The notes beneath the pieces are model-generated. The model was not told the DNA's origin. It searched no databases and saw only the letters and a list, made by a program, of their open reading frames with translations. A DNA stretch of 64,000 bases from Candidatus Binataceae bacterium (lineage in GTDB: Bacteria > Desulfobacterota > Binatia > Binatales > Binataceae), in NCBI GenBank assembly GCA_035650475.1, contig DASRHP010000010.1, forward strand, positions 202,591 to 266,590, written 5' to 3'. This document shows positions 7,556-16,613 of this stretch, one piece after another. A program made the position numbers and the translations under genes. Numbering within the stretch: the first letter of the stretch is position 1; every line of letters begins with the position of its first letter.

Positions 7556-8518
7556 ATGGCCGAAGAACCGCTTTCGCTCAAAGAAGCCGAAATGGTCGAA
7601 ATCACGACCGTTCTCGACAACACCTGCGACATGCTGCTGCCCTCCGGCGCGGGCGTGCGCCGCGTCAACCTGGGGCCCAGGTTCGGCGCCAAGGTGCTGC
7701 GCGCCGAGCACGGCTTCGCTGCGGTGGTCAAGGTCAGCGGCGCCGGCGGCGCGGAGTCCCTGCTGTTCGATGCGGGGCTCAGCCGCGACGGCCTGATGCA
7801 CAATCTCGACGTGCTCGAGCTCAAGCCCGCCGAGATGCATGCGATCGCGCTCAGCCACGGACACGCCGACCACACCAACGGGCTGGCCGGGATGGTGCGC
7901 CGGCTGGGCGGGCGGCGGATGCCCTTGCTGCTCCATCCCGACGCCCTGCTCGAGCGCAAGGTGGTCCTGCCCGATGGCCACGAGACGCGCCTGCCGCCGC
8001 CCGACGCACGCGTGCTGCGCCACGACGGCGTCGAGCTCATCGAGGAGCGCGGCCCTTCCTACCTGCTCGGCAACCTCGTGATGATCACCGGCCAGATCCA
8101 TCGCACCACCGACTTCGAGACCGGCTTCCCGCTTCATTTCGCCAAGGTCGGCAAAGCGTGGAAGCCCGATCCGTATATCCACGACGACCAGGCGCTGGTG
8201 GTCAACGTGCGCGGCAAGGGGCTGGTCGTACTCACCGGATGCGGCCATGCGGGAGTGATCAACACGGTGCGCCAGGCGCAGATTCTGAGCGGCGTCGAGC
8301 GCGTGCACGCGATCATCGGCGGCTTCCATCTCTCGGGCCCGCTGTTTGAGCCCGCGGTGGCGCCGACGGTCGCCGCGCTGCGGGCGCTCGCGCCGGCGAT
8401 GATCGTGCCCGCGCATTGCACCGGTTGGCGCGCGACGCATCTTATCGCGCGCGAGTTTCCCGAGGCTTTTGTGCAGAACAGCGTCGGCACGCGCTTCGTG
8501 TTCTCTGCCGCGGCGTGA
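7556..8518 (+). CDS. Metallo-beta-lactamase-fold hydrolase
   Basis: 320 residues. The dinuclear metal motif SHGHADHTNG places His101, His103, Asp105 and His106; further ligands are His231 in LTGCGHAG and His258 in IGGFHLSG. The arrangement TGCGHAGxxN resembles the family annotated as 7,8-dihydropterin-6-methyl-phosphate synthase-like MBL proteins (an archaeal methanopterin-related group also found in many bacteria), where function is rarely proven. No signal peptide is present. It follows the exported hydrolase by 53 nt on the same strand. Confidence 0.85.
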   Translation: MAEEPLSLKEAEMVEITTVLDNTCDMLLPSGAGVRRVNLGPRFGAKVLRAEHGFAAVVKVSGAGGAESLLFDAGLSRDGLMHNLDVLELKPAEMHAIALSHGHADHTNGLAGMVRRLGGRRMPLLLHPDALLERKVVLPDGHETRLPPPDARVLRHDGVELIEERGPSYLLGNLVMITGQIHRTTDFETGFPLHFAKVGKAWKPDPYIHDDQALVVNVRGKGLVVLTGCGHAGVINTVRQAQILSGVERVHAIIGGFHLSGPLFEPAVAPTVAALRALAPAMIVPAHCTGWRATHLIAREFPEAFVQNSVGTRFVFSAAA

Positions 8519-8640
8519 TACCGGGCGCGCCGCATTTTCATTCTCCCGAGGCGGACCTCGGCGCCCGCCCGCGCGCGAATAACGGAGCGGCGAACCCTAG
8601 GAACGCTGCGCGGATTTCGTTAGCCTCAAAAGAGCGAGCC

Positions 8641-8669
8641 TCCGCCCCCGCACGCGAGGCGGGGGCGGA
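8641..8669. terminator. Perfect 10-bp hairpin between MBL gene and zwf
   Basis: TCCGCCCCCG (8641-8650) pairs perfectly with CGGGGGCGGA (8660-8669) around a 9-nt loop. There is no T-tract. It lies about 120 nt after the MBL stop and 45 nt before zwf, so it may end the first transcript or form a stable element in the zwf leader. Confidence 0.4.
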
Positions 8670-8713
8670 CGGCCCTCGGCGCACGCCGCGCCCGCATGAA
8701 AGGCGGACCTCCG

Positions 8714-10231
8714 ATGCCGCAGACGATCGAATTGGGCGCACCGCACGCGGCAGGACAAGCGCCGCCGTGCCTGGTGGTGATCTTCGGCGGCGCGGGCGAC
8801 CTCAGCCATCGCAAACTCCTGCCCGCGCTCTACAACCTCAGCGTCGATCGCGGTCTCCCCGAGCGGATCGCCATCGTCGCCTTCTCGCTGGAGGAGCTCG
8901 ACGACGAGCGCTACCGCCAATGGGCGCGCGGCGGAATCGAGAAATTTTCGCGCCGCCCGCTAGACGCGGCCCAGTGGCAGAAGTTCGCGCCGCTGCTCCA
9001 TTTCGTGCGCGGACGCTTCGATCAGGCGGCCGATTTTCAGACGCTTAAGGCGCGGCTCGACGAACTTGACAAGGCCGTCGGCGCAGGTGGCAACCGGGTC
9101 TTCTACTTCGCGATCCCGCCCGGCTTTATCGATGCCTGCTGCGAAGGGCTAGGCGGCGCCGGGATGATTCGTCGGCCCGAGGAGCGCGGCGCGTTCACCC
9201 GCGTCGTGGTCGAAAAGCCGATCGGCCACGACCTCCAGAGCGCGGCCGAGATCAACAGCCGCCTCGCGCGCTACTTTCACGAGAGCCAGACCTTCCGCAT
9301 CGACCACTATCTCGGCAAGGAGACAGTGGAGAACCTGATGGTGCTGCGCTTCGCCAACGCGATTTTCGAGCCGTTGTGGAATGCGCGCTTCATCGACCAC
9401 GTCCAGGTAACAGTCGCCGAGAGCGAGGGCGTCGGCACCCGCGCCGCCTACTACGAGCAGGCCGGCGCGTTGCGTGACATGGTCCAGAGCCATCTGCTCC
9501 AGGTGCTGACGATGATCGCGATGGAGCCGCCGCGCACCACCGAGGCCGACGCCGTGCGCGACGCCAAGCTCGAAGTCCTGCGCTCGCTGCGGGCGCCCGA
9601 CGCCGAGGAAGTCGCGCGCTGGGTGGTGCGCGGGCAGTACGGCGAGGGGCTGGTGGACGGCGACAAGGTCAAGGCTTACCGCGCCGAAGAGCATGTCGCG
9701 CCCGACTCCACGGTGGAGACGTTCGTCGCGCTCAAGTGCTATCTCGAGAACTGGCGATGGGCCGGAGTGCCGTTTTATCTGCGCACCGGCAAGCGGCTCC
9801 CCAAGCGGGCGAGCGAGATCGCGATCCAGTTCAACAGCGTGCCGCGCGTGCTCTACAACGCCAAGGCGCATCCGCCGCTGGAGGCCAACCGGCTCACCAT
9901 CCGCATCCAGCCCGACGAGGGGCTCTCGGTGCACATCATCTCCAAGGTGCCCGGCGCGCAATTACGCCTTGCGCCAGTCAAGGTCGATTTCCACTACCTT
10001 GCGGCCTCGCCCGAGGCCTATGAGACTCTGCTGCGCGACGTGATGCTCGGCGACCAGACGCTGTTCATGCGGCGCGACACGGTGGAGGCCGCCTGGCGCT
10101 TCATCCAGCACATCCTCGACGCCTGGGAGGGCGCGCCGAGCGAGCCGTACCTTTACGCCGCCGGCTCGTGGGGTCCGGTGGAGAGCGCGTTGATGATCGC
10201 GGCGGACGGACGCGCGTGGCGCACGTTGTAG
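8714..10231 (+). CDS. zwf: Glucose-6-phosphate 1-dehydrogenase
   Basis: 505 residues from the ATG at 8714, which has AAGGCGG 9 nt upstream; an ATG at 8696 has no site. The Rossmann motif is IFGGAGDLSHRKLLPAL, the active-site motif is FRIDHYLGKETVENL (substrate-binding His and Lys), and EKPIGHDLQSA is the conserved NADP-side segment. It oxidises glucose-6-phosphate to 6-phosphogluconolactone with NADP+, feeding the pentose phosphate or Entner-Doudoroff routes. It heads a sugar-metabolism cluster with glucokinase 41 nt downstream. No gnd, edd or pgl is visible in the window. Confidence 0.97.
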   Translation: MPQTIELGAPHAAGQAPPCLVVIFGGAGDLSHRKLLPALYNLSVDRGLPERIAIVAFSLEELDDERYRQWARGGIEKFSRRPLDAAQWQKFAPLLHFVRGRFDQAADFQTLKARLDELDKAVGAGGNRVFYFAIPPGFIDACCEGLGGAGMIRRPEERGAFTRVVVEKPIGHDLQSAAEINSRLARYFHESQTFRIDHYLGKETVENLMVLRFANAIFEPLWNARFIDHVQVTVAESEGVGTRAAYYEQAGALRDMVQSHLLQVLTMIAMEPPRTTEADAVRDAKLEVLRSLRAPDAEEVARWVVRGQYGEGLVDGDKVKAYRAEEHVAPDSTVETFVALKCYLENWRWAGVPFYLRTGKRLPKRASEIAIQFNSVPRVLYNAKAHPPLEANRLTIRIQPDEGLSVHIISKVPGAQLRLAPVKVDFHYLAASPEAYETLLRDVMLGDQTLFMRRDTVEAAWRFIQHILDAWEGAPSEPYLYAAGSWGPVESALMIAADGRAWRTL

Positions 10232-10272
10232 CGGGACGCGAAGTTGCGGACGATGACGGAGGGCTGACGACG

Positions 10273-11283
10273 ATGGCGGCGCGGGCCACGGCGACGGTGT
10301 TGGCAGGCGACGTCGGCGGCACCAAGATCCATCTCGGCCTGTACCGCGTCGCCGGCGGCAAGCCCGAAATCGTGCGCGACCGGATTTTCCCGACGCGCGA
10401 TTTCAAGAGCCTCGAAGACACGCTCGCCGATTTTCTCGGCGGACGCGCGACGATCGACGCCGCCTGCTTCGGCGTGCCGGGGCCGGTGATCGGCGGGATT
10501 GCACGTCCGGTCAACGTGCCGTGGACGATGGAAGAGCGGGCGCTCGCGCGCGTGCTCGGGGTGTCCGGCGCGCGGCTGATCAACGATCTCGAAGCCACGG
10601 CTTACGGGATGCTCTATCTGAAGGAAAGCGAGATCGTCGTGCTCCAGGCGGGTGAACCAGCCCCGGGGCGCGCCCCGATCGCGGTGATCGCGGCGGGCAC
10701 CGGGCTCGGCGAGTCGGCGCTGCTTCCCATCGAGGACGGGCGGTGGCGTTCGGTGGCGACCGAGGGCGGGCACGTGGACTTCGCGCCGCGCGACCGCCTG
10801 CAAACCGAGCTGCTGGAGTTCCTCGCGCGCGAATTCGATCACGTAAGCTATGAGCGCGTACTCTCTGGTCCCGGCCTCGTCAACATCTATCGCTTCCTGC
10901 GCGCGCGCGGCCCGGAGCCCGAGCCGCGATGGCTGGCCGAGCGGATGGCGGGCGGAGAAGATGCCGCCGCGGCGATAAGCGAGGCCGCGCTTGCGCGGCG
11001 CGACGCGCGATGCGTCGAGGCGCTCGAGATGTTCGTCGCGATTTACGGCGCGGAGGCGGCCAACCTCGCCCTCAAGTACCTCGCGCTGGGCGGGGTGTAT
11101 GTCGGCGGCGGCATCGCGCCGCGGATTCTGCCGATGCTGACTGCGGCAGAGGGCGGATTTGTGCGCGCCTTTCTGGCCAAGGGCCGGCTCAGCGAGATGC
11201 TGGCGAAGATTCCGGTGCGCGTTGCGCTCAACGAGGCGGCAGCGCTTTGCGGCGCGGCGCACTGTGCGATGGAGATGCTCTAG
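10273..11283 (+). CDS. glk: Glucokinase
   Basis: 336 residues from the ATG at 10273 with GGAGGG upstream; the frame is open further upstream over the zwf end but without homology. VLAGDVGGTKIHLGLY is the ATP phosphate-binding loop, CFGVPGPV and RLINDLEATAYG hold the sugar-binding residues and catalytic Asp, and IAAGTGLGESAL is the adenosine motif. It belongs to the proteobacterial Glk family (not ROK). It phosphorylates glucose, giving the substrate for the zwf product encoded just upstream. Good operon position: 41 nt after zwf and 45 nt before the aldolase. Confidence 0.95.
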   Translation: MAARATATVLAGDVGGTKIHLGLYRVAGGKPEIVRDRIFPTRDFKSLEDTLADFLGGRATIDAACFGVPGPVIGGIARPVNVPWTMEERALARVLGVSGARLINDLEATAYGMLYLKESEIVVLQAGEPAPGRAPIAVIAAGTGLGESALLPIEDGRWRSVATEGGHVDFAPRDRLQTELLEFLAREFDHVSYERVLSGPGLVNIYRFLRARGPEPEPRWLAERMAGGEDAAAAISEAALARRDARCVEALEMFVAIYGAEAANLALKYLALGGVYVGGGIAPRILPMLTAAEGGFVRAFLAKGRLSEMLAKIPVRVALNEAAALCGAAHCAMEML

Positions 11284-11328
11284 TGGCGCCGCAGCCGGCG
11301 CGGACCGTGATCACGATCGGAGGACGTT

Positions 11329-12252
11329 ATGACCGGGCGTGTCAGGGAGATTTTGGATTTCTACCGCTCCGAAAATCCGGGCGTGCTCGCCAACCTGGCG
11401 CGGATGCTCAATCACGGCCGGCTCGCCGGCACCGGCAGATTCGTCATCCTGCCGGTGGACCAGGGCTTCGAACACGGCCCGGCGCGGAGCTTCGCGCCCA
11501 ATCCGCCAGCCTACGATCCGCGCTACCACTTCTCGCTCGCGCTCGAGGCCGGATGCAACGCCTACGCCGCGCCGTTGGGCTTCCTGGAAGCCGGCGCGGC
11601 CGAGTTCGCCGGCGAAATCCCGCTCATCCTCAAGCTCAACAACCACGACCTGCTGTACGACGAGCGCGACCCGGCGCCTGCGGTGACCGGCAGCGTTCGC
11701 GACGCGCTGCGCCTGGGATGCGTCGCGGTCGGCTTTACCATCTACCCGGGCTCCGCGCAGCGCGGGCGCATGTACGAGCAGTTGCGGGGGATCGCCGAGG
11801 AGGCCAAGGCGCACGGGCTGGCGGTGGTCGTGTGGTCGTATCCGCGCGGCTCGGGGCTCAGCCACGACGGCGAAACCGCGCTCGACGTGGTCGCCTACGC
11901 GGCGCAGATCGCGGCGCAGCTCGGCGCCGACATCATCAAGGTCAAGCTGCCGAGCGCGCACCTCGAACAGGCCGAGGCGAAGAAGGCCTACGAGGCCGCC
12001 CGCGTGCCGCTCGAGCCGCTGGCCGCGCGGGTCAGCCATGTCGTGCAGAGCGCCTTCGACGGCCGGCGCATCGTGATCTTTTCCGGCGGGCCCAAGACCG
12101 ACGACGCCACGCTGCTCGATGAAGTGCGCGCGATCAAGGCCGGCGGCGGCTTCGGCTCGATCATCGGCCGCAACTCCTTCCAGCGCCCGCGCGCCGAGGC
12201 GCTCAGGCTGCTCGGCCAGATCATGGAGATCTACGGTGCGCCGGCGCGCTGA
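11329..12252 (+). CDS. fbaB: Class I fructose-bisphosphate aldolase, FbaB/DhnA type
   Basis: 307 residues. It begins with a GGAGG site 7 nt before the ATG. LPVDQGFEHGP (41-51) and LKLNNHDLLY are characteristic of the archaeal/DhnA type, and ADIIKVKLP (200-208) carries the Schiff-base lysine, most likely Lys204. The C-terminal FSGGPK and GFGSIIGRNSFQR bind phosphate. It cleaves fructose-1,6-bisphosphate reversibly without metal. It lies between glucokinase and phosphofructokinase genes. Some family members are transaldolase-like or make ADH in aromatic amino-acid synthesis, but the gene neighbours favour glycolysis. Confidence 0.92.
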   Translation: MTGRVREILDFYRSENPGVLANLARMLNHGRLAGTGRFVILPVDQGFEHGPARSFAPNPPAYDPRYHFSLALEAGCNAYAAPLGFLEAGAAEFAGEIPLILKLNNHDLLYDERDPAPAVTGSVRDALRLGCVAVGFTIYPGSAQRGRMYEQLRGIAEEAKAHGLAVVVWSYPRGSGLSHDGETALDVVAYAAQIAAQLGADIIKVKLPSAHLEQAEAKKAYEAARVPLEPLAARVSHVVQSAFDGRRIVIFSGGPKTDDATLLDEVRAIKAGGGFGSIIGRNSFQRPRAEALRLLGQIMEIYGAPAR

Positions 12253-12365
12253 GCCGCCGCGGCCGCGCGGCGAATCTGGGTAACAGCGCCGCCGCCCCGC
12301 GCATCGCCGACGAATCGCCGCGCGAGCTCCGGCGGCTGCGTCAACACATTAGGCGAGGTACCGCA

Positions 12366-13634
12366 ATGCAGCACGGCGGTAACAAGCATGAGACGCTCGC
12401 GATCCTGGTCGGCGGCGGGCCCGCGCCCGGCATCAACGGCGTCATCGCCTCGGCCACCATCGAGGCGATCAAAAGCGGCCTGCGCGTGATCGGCCTGATG
12501 GACGGCTACCGATGGCTGGCCGAGGGCGACGGCTCGCACACGGTTGAACTCGGCATCGAGCAGGTCAGCCGCATCCACTTCAACGGCGGCTCGATCCTGC
12601 GCACCTCGCGCACCAACCCCGCGCGCGACGAGGCCACGCTCAGCCGCGCGATCGCGGCGCTCGAGGCGCTCGGCGTGCGCTACCTGGTATGCATCGGCGG
12701 CGACGACACCACTTGGGGCGCGGCCAAGATCGCCGAGCGCACCCGCGGCAGGCTCGGCGTCGCCACCGTGCCCAAGACGATAGACAACGATCTCCCGCTG
12801 CCCGAAAACGCGCCGACCTTCGGCTTCGAAACCGCGCGCACCGTCGGCGCCAGCATCATCGAGGCGCTGATGGAGGACGCGCGCACCACCCGGCGCTGGT
12901 ACCTGGCGGTCTCGATGGGGCGCAAGTCGGGCTCGCTCGCGCTCAGCATGTGCAAATCGGCCGGCGCCACGCTCGCGGTAATTCCCGAGGAGTTCCGCGG
13001 CGAGAGCTTTGACCTCGGCCAGGTCGTTGACACGATCGTCGGCGCGATCATCAAGCGGCGCGCGGGCGGGCGCGACGACGGCGTCGCGGTGATCGCCGAG
13101 GGCATCGTCGAGCGCATGGACAAGAGCAGCCTGCCCACTTCGCCCCTCGCCCAGGCCGACGCCTACGGCCACCTGAGCATCGCCGACATCCCGCTCGCTA
13201 TCGTGCTGCGCGACCGCGTGCGCGCCGCGCTCAAGCAGCTCGGCATCGACGTGACCGTGGTCGCCAAGGACATCGGCTACGAGCTGCGATGCGCCAAGCC
13301 GCTGCCGTTCGACGCCGAGTACACGCGCACGCTGGGCTACGGCGCGGTGCGCTATCTGCTGGGCGGTGGCTCCGGCGCGCTCATCGCGATCGCGGGCGGG
13401 CGGGTGACGCCGGTGGAGTTCAGCGACCTGGTCGATGGCGCCACCGGGCGCGTCCGCGTGCGCCTGGTCGACGTCTCGACCGAGTCCTACCAGGTCGCGC
13501 GCTCCTACATGATCCGGCTCGAGCCGCGCGACTTCGACGAGCCCGCGCTCTCGATGCTGGCGCGCCACGCCCATCTCTCGACCGACGAGTTCAAGGCGCG
13601 TTTTCTGCCCACGGTGGAATCGACGGTGCCGTAG
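12366..13634 (+). CDS. pfp: Phosphofructokinase, predicted pyrophosphate-dependent
   Basis: 422 residues of the PfkA family. GGGPAPGINGVI (16-27) is the phosphate-donor loop. Two donor-specificity positions read as pyrophosphate type: GGDDTTWG has Asp at 114 (ATP enzymes have Gly) and PKTIDND has Lys at 137 (ATP enzymes have Gly). Asp140 and Asp142 are the catalytic pair; SMGRKSG binds fructose-6-phosphate. PPi-PFK is reversible and can serve glycolysis and gluconeogenesis. It completes the cluster zwf-glk-fba-pfp. The donor is inferred from motifs and needs assay. Confidence 0.9.
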   Translation: MQHGGNKHETLAILVGGGPAPGINGVIASATIEAIKSGLRVIGLMDGYRWLAEGDGSHTVELGIEQVSRIHFNGGSILRTSRTNPARDEATLSRAIAALEALGVRYLVCIGGDDTTWGAAKIAERTRGRLGVATVPKTIDNDLPLPENAPTFGFETARTVGASIIEALMEDARTTRRWYLAVSMGRKSGSLALSMCKSAGATLAVIPEEFRGESFDLGQVVDTIVGAIIKRRAGGRDDGVAVIAEGIVERMDKSSLPTSPLAQADAYGHLSIADIPLAIVLRDRVRAALKQLGIDVTVVAKDIGYELRCAKPLPFDAEYTRTLGYGAVRYLLGGGSGALIAIAGGRVTPVEFSDLVDGATGRVRVRLVDVSTESYQVARSYMIRLEPRDFDEPALSMLARHAHLSTDEFKARFLPTVESTVP

Positions 13635-13680
13635 CGCTGAGGTTCGACGATTCTAGAAAAACTCTCCTAACCCCACACAA

Positions 13681-13720
13681 CCTAACTTCCGGCCTCTTCA
13701 AGGGAAGGGGGTAAGAATTT
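13681..13720. repeat. Dispersed intergenic repeat, copy A
   Basis: CCTAACTTCCGGCCTCTTC (13681-13699) matches 17 of 19 bases with 23701-23719. Both copies lie at or just after the end of a plus-strand gene. ACTTCC pairs with GGAAG at 13703-13707, giving a small stem. A REP- or terminator-like element is likely; the family is not identified. Confidence 0.4.
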
Positions 13721-13789
13721 CTTGGAGGATTACCTGTTGCTAAAGCGGGCCATTTGCGGAGGCATGCGAAGCTCCTGGATAGGAAGAGG

Positions 13790-14176
13790 TCAATCGCGGT
13801 AGCTCACCATCTCGAGCAGGTTGCCGTCGGGATCGAGAAAGTACATGCAGTCGTGATCGCCCCAGTCGATCGGCGGCGCGCACTCGACGCCCGCCGCGGC
13901 GAGCCGCGCGGGCGCGGCGGCGAAGTCGGCGCGGCTTACGCGGAATGCGTGATGGCCGCGGCCAAGCGGATGCTCAATGCGCGCGCGGCGCTCGGCCGCG
14001 GCAAGCGGCGCGCGCGCGATACGGAAGAGCGCAAGGTTCTGCCCGCCGCAATCGAGCAGCACCTGGTCGCCCAGGTGCCGGACGACGCTGAGGCCGAGGA
14101 CCTCGGTGTAGAAGCGCTCGGCGCGCCCAAGGTCGGTGACCTCGATGCCGAAATGATCCAGCCGCTCAAGTTTCAT
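13790..14176 (-). CDS. VOC/glyoxalase superfamily protein
   Basis: 128 residues from the ATG at 14176 (a GTG lies one codon before). It has the two beta-alpha-beta-beta-beta halves: RLDHFGIEVTDLGRAERFYTEVLGL at the start with a ligand His, and the C-terminal DPDGNLLEMV with a ligand Glu. GHHAFRV supplies another ligand His. Metal-dependent lyase, dioxygenase or isomerase chemistry is possible; the substrate is unknown. It is transcribed alone, divergently from cstA, with 101 nt between their starts. Confidence 0.85.
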   Translation of the reverse strand: MKLERLDHFGIEVTDLGRAERFYTEVLGLSVVRHLGDQVLLDCGGQNLALFRIARAPLAAAERRARIEHPLGRGHHAFRVSRADFAAAPARLAAAGVECAPPIDWGDHDCMYFLDPDGNLLEMVSYRD

Positions 14177-14277
14177 CACGCCGTCCGCCCTTTGCGCCGC
14201 CGCTTTGCTTGCCTCGCGGATGCGCTATACAGAGTCTTGCACAAAATGCCGGGTCGATTCTTTACGACGGGGGAGCC

Positions 14278-16311
14278 GTGAAGACACTACGCATCGTGGT
14301 CTGGAGCGCGGTCGCCGCGCTCGGCGCCGCCGGCCTTGCGCTGATCGCGCTGGCGCGCGGCGAGGAGCAGCCGGGCGCGCTCTGGTTCGTCATCGCCGCG
14401 GTCTGCATCTATGCCGTCGGCTACCGCTTCTACTCGCGCTTTATCGCCGAACGCGTGCTCGAGCTCGACGACGCCCATCCGACGCCGGCGGTACGGCTCA
14501 ACAACGGGCGCGACTACGTGCCGACCCCGCGCTGGATCACCTTCGGCCATCACTTCGCCGCCATCGCCGGCCCCGGGCCGCTGGTCGGCCCTGTGCTCGC
14601 CGCGCAGTTCGGCTACTTGCCCTCGACGCTGTGGATCGTGATCGGCGCCGTGCTCGGCGGATGCGTGCAGGACTTCGTAATTCTGGGCTACTCGCTCAAG
14701 CGCGACGGTCGTTCGCTGGGCAAGATGGCGCGCGACGAGATCGGCCCCGTGGGCGGGCTGGTCGCGCTCGTCGGCGTGCTCCTGATCATGGTGATCTTGA
14801 TCGCCGTGCTCGGCCTGGTCGTGATCAACGCGATGAAGCATAGCACGTGGGCGACCTCGACGGTGGCGGCGACGGTGCCGATCGCAATGCTGGTCGGGGT
14901 GTACATGACCCATCTGCGGCCGGGCCGCTTCGTCGAGGCCTCGGTGATCGGCGTCGCGCTCATCCTGCTCGCGGTAGTGGCCGGGCGCTGGGTGGGCGAG
15001 GCGAGCTGGGGCCACTACTTCGCGATGGACGCGCCGCATCTGGCGGTGTGGATCATCGGCTACGGCTTCGCCGCCTCGGTGCTGCCGATCTGGCTGCTGC
15101 TCGCGCCGCGCGACTATCTCTCGGCCTTCATCAAGATCGGCACTATCGTGGCGCTCGCGCTCGGCATCGTCGCGATGCATCCGCCGACCCTGATGCCGGC
15201 GCTGACCCGCTTCACCGACGGCAGCGGCCCGATCTTCGGCGGCAAGGTCTTCCCCTTCGCTTTTATCACGGTCGCCTGCGGCGCGATCTCGGGCTTCCAT
15301 TCGCTGATCTCGTCGGGCACCACGCCCAAGATGCTCGAGCGCGAGGGCGACGCGCGGATGGTCGGTTACGGATCGATGATGATGGAGTCGTTCGTCGCGG
15401 TGATGGCGATGATCGCGGCGATCATCATCAAGCCCGGCGTGTATTTCGCGATCAACGCGCCGGCGGGCGTGGTGGGAACGGGCGCACAGGCGTGCGCGAA
15501 GATTTCGGCGTGGGGCTTCCCGGTCAGCGCCGCCGAGATGAACCGGCTGGCGGCCGCGATCGGCGAGCAGACGCTGTACGCGCGCACCGGCGGCGCGCCC
15601 TCGCTGGCGGTCGGGATGGCGCACATTTTCGCGCACTCGCTCGGCGGCGAGGCGGTGATTGCGCTGTGGTACCACTTCGCGATCATGTTCGAGGCGCTGT
15701 TCATCCTGAGCACGCTGGATGCCGGCACGCGGGTGGCGCGCTTCATGCTCCAGGACCTGCTCGGCCAGCTCCATCCGGCGCTCGCCAATACCGGCTCCTA
15801 TCCGAATATCCTTCTGACCTCGGCGTTGATCGTCGGCGCGTGGGGCTATTTCCTGTACTTCGGCACGATCGATCCGCTGGGCGGGATCAACTCGCTGTGG
15901 CCGCTGTTCGGGATCGCCAACCAGATGCTGGCGACGATCGCGCTGTGCGTGGCGACCTCGGCGATGCTGCGCCAGGGCAAGGGGCGCTACGCATGGGTCA
16001 CGCTGGCGCCGCTCGTCTGGCTGGTTGCGGTCACGATGAGCGCGGGGGTCGAGAAGATTTTCAGCGCCGCGCCCAACGTCGGCTTCCTCGCCCACGCCGC
16101 CGGGCTCGCCGCCCAGCGCGCGCTGCCGACGACCGGCGCCGCGCAGGCGGCCACGATGGAGCGGCTGATGTGGAACGACCGCATCGACGCCCTGATGACC
16201 GTGCTGTTCATCGCGGTGGTGCTGATAATCCTGGCCGACTCGATGCGGGTGTGGCTGGGCGTCGCACTCCGGCGCGCCGCCGCCCACCCGGCCGAGGAGG
16301 TGGCGGCGTAG
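14278..16311 (+). CDS. cstA: Carbon starvation protein CstA-family peptide/pyruvate transporter
   Basis: 677 residues from the GTG at 14278, preceded by GGGGGAG; the upstream open frame overlaps the region facing the VOC gene and is not credible. The N-terminal hallmark YRFYSRFIAERVLELDD and RDYVPTPRWITFGHHFAAIAG (split across about residues 44-105) are CstA-specific. Around 16 hydrophobic segments are visible, with FHSLISSGTTPKML in a conserved cytoplasmic loop. E. coli CstA and YjiY/BtsT import peptides or pyruvate with protons or Na+. The C-terminal DUF4161-like part is present. The gene stands alone; the SRP RNA promoter follows. Confidence 0.93.
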   Translation: MKTLRIVVWSAVAALGAAGLALIALARGEEQPGALWFVIAAVCIYAVGYRFYSRFIAERVLELDDAHPTPAVRLNNGRDYVPTPRWITFGHHFAAIAGPGPLVGPVLAAQFGYLPSTLWIVIGAVLGGCVQDFVILGYSLKRDGRSLGKMARDEIGPVGGLVALVGVLLIMVILIAVLGLVVINAMKHSTWATSTVAATVPIAMLVGVYMTHLRPGRFVEASVIGVALILLAVVAGRWVGEASWGHYFAMDAPHLAVWIIGYGFAASVLPIWLLLAPRDYLSAFIKIGTIVALALGIVAMHPPTLMPALTRFTDGSGPIFGGKVFPFAFITVACGAISGFHSLISSGTTPKMLEREGDARMVGYGSMMMESFVAVMAMIAAIIIKPGVYFAINAPAGVVGTGAQACAKISAWGFPVSAAEMNRLAAAIGEQTLYARTGGAPSLAVGMAHIFAHSLGGEAVIALWYHFAIMFEALFILSTLDAGTRVARFMLQDLLGQLHPALANTGSYPNILLTSALIVGAWGYFLYFGTIDPLGGINSLWPLFGIANQMLATIALCVATSAMLRQGKGRYAWVTLAPLVWLVAVTMSAGVEKIFSAAPNVGFLAHAAGLAAQRALPTTGAAQAATMERLMWNDRIDALMTVLFIAVVLIILADSMRVWLGVALRRAAAHPAEEVAA

Positions 16312-16403
16312 GCGGCAGGGTTTGAAAATCTGCGCTGAAGGTCAGGATCCAGGTGTGCCTGCCGTGCAGGTCGCGCGGTCGAGTATGATGTCGTCGACGG
16401 TGG

Positions 16404-16432
16404 TTGCAACCCCGGCGGCGGGGGAATTTAAT
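16404..16432 (+). promoter_or_regulatory. Promoter for SRP RNA (and possibly dnaX)
   Basis: TTGCAA (16404-16409) and TTTAAT (16427-16432) are separated by exactly 17 nt, so transcription should start near 16439. This is about 35 nt upstream of the closing stem of the SRP RNA. It is the only AT-rich spot in the 300-nt gap after cstA. Confidence 0.55.
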
Positions 16433-16473
16433 TGAAGCCTCAGCGGATAGGCGCCGACGGGCTGCCCGCCGAG

Positions 16474-16575
16474 GATAGCTGGGTCCTGCGCAAGGGAAGG
16501 CCGCGAACCCCGCCAGGTCCGGAAGGAAGCAACGGTACCGGTCCACTCCCTGTGCCGCAGGGGCGCCTAGCTATC
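16474..16575 (+). ncRNA. ffs: 4.5S-type signal recognition particle RNA
   Basis: GATAGCT (16474-16480) closes against AGCTATC (16569-16575); inside it CCTGCG pairs with CGCAGG and AGGGA with TCCCT. The apical domain has the diagnostic GGTCCGGAAGGAAGCAAC, which binds Ffh. Length is about 102 nt, the small bacterial form without an Alu domain. An alternative 5' segment TAGGCGCC (16448-16455) could also pair with GGCGCCTA at the 3' side, so the primary transcript may start further upstream and be trimmed. The position directly before dnaX-ebfC-recR is the conserved arrangement seen in several phyla. Confidence 0.93.
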
Positions 16576-16613
16576 ACTCGACGGGCAGCGCGCGGCCGCT
16601 GCCGCAACCTCTG

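Noticed and set aside
14287..16287. A 666-codon frame antisense to cstA
   Set aside because: Full of His/Arg/Asp/Gln with no family pattern, whereas the sense product is a textbook CstA.
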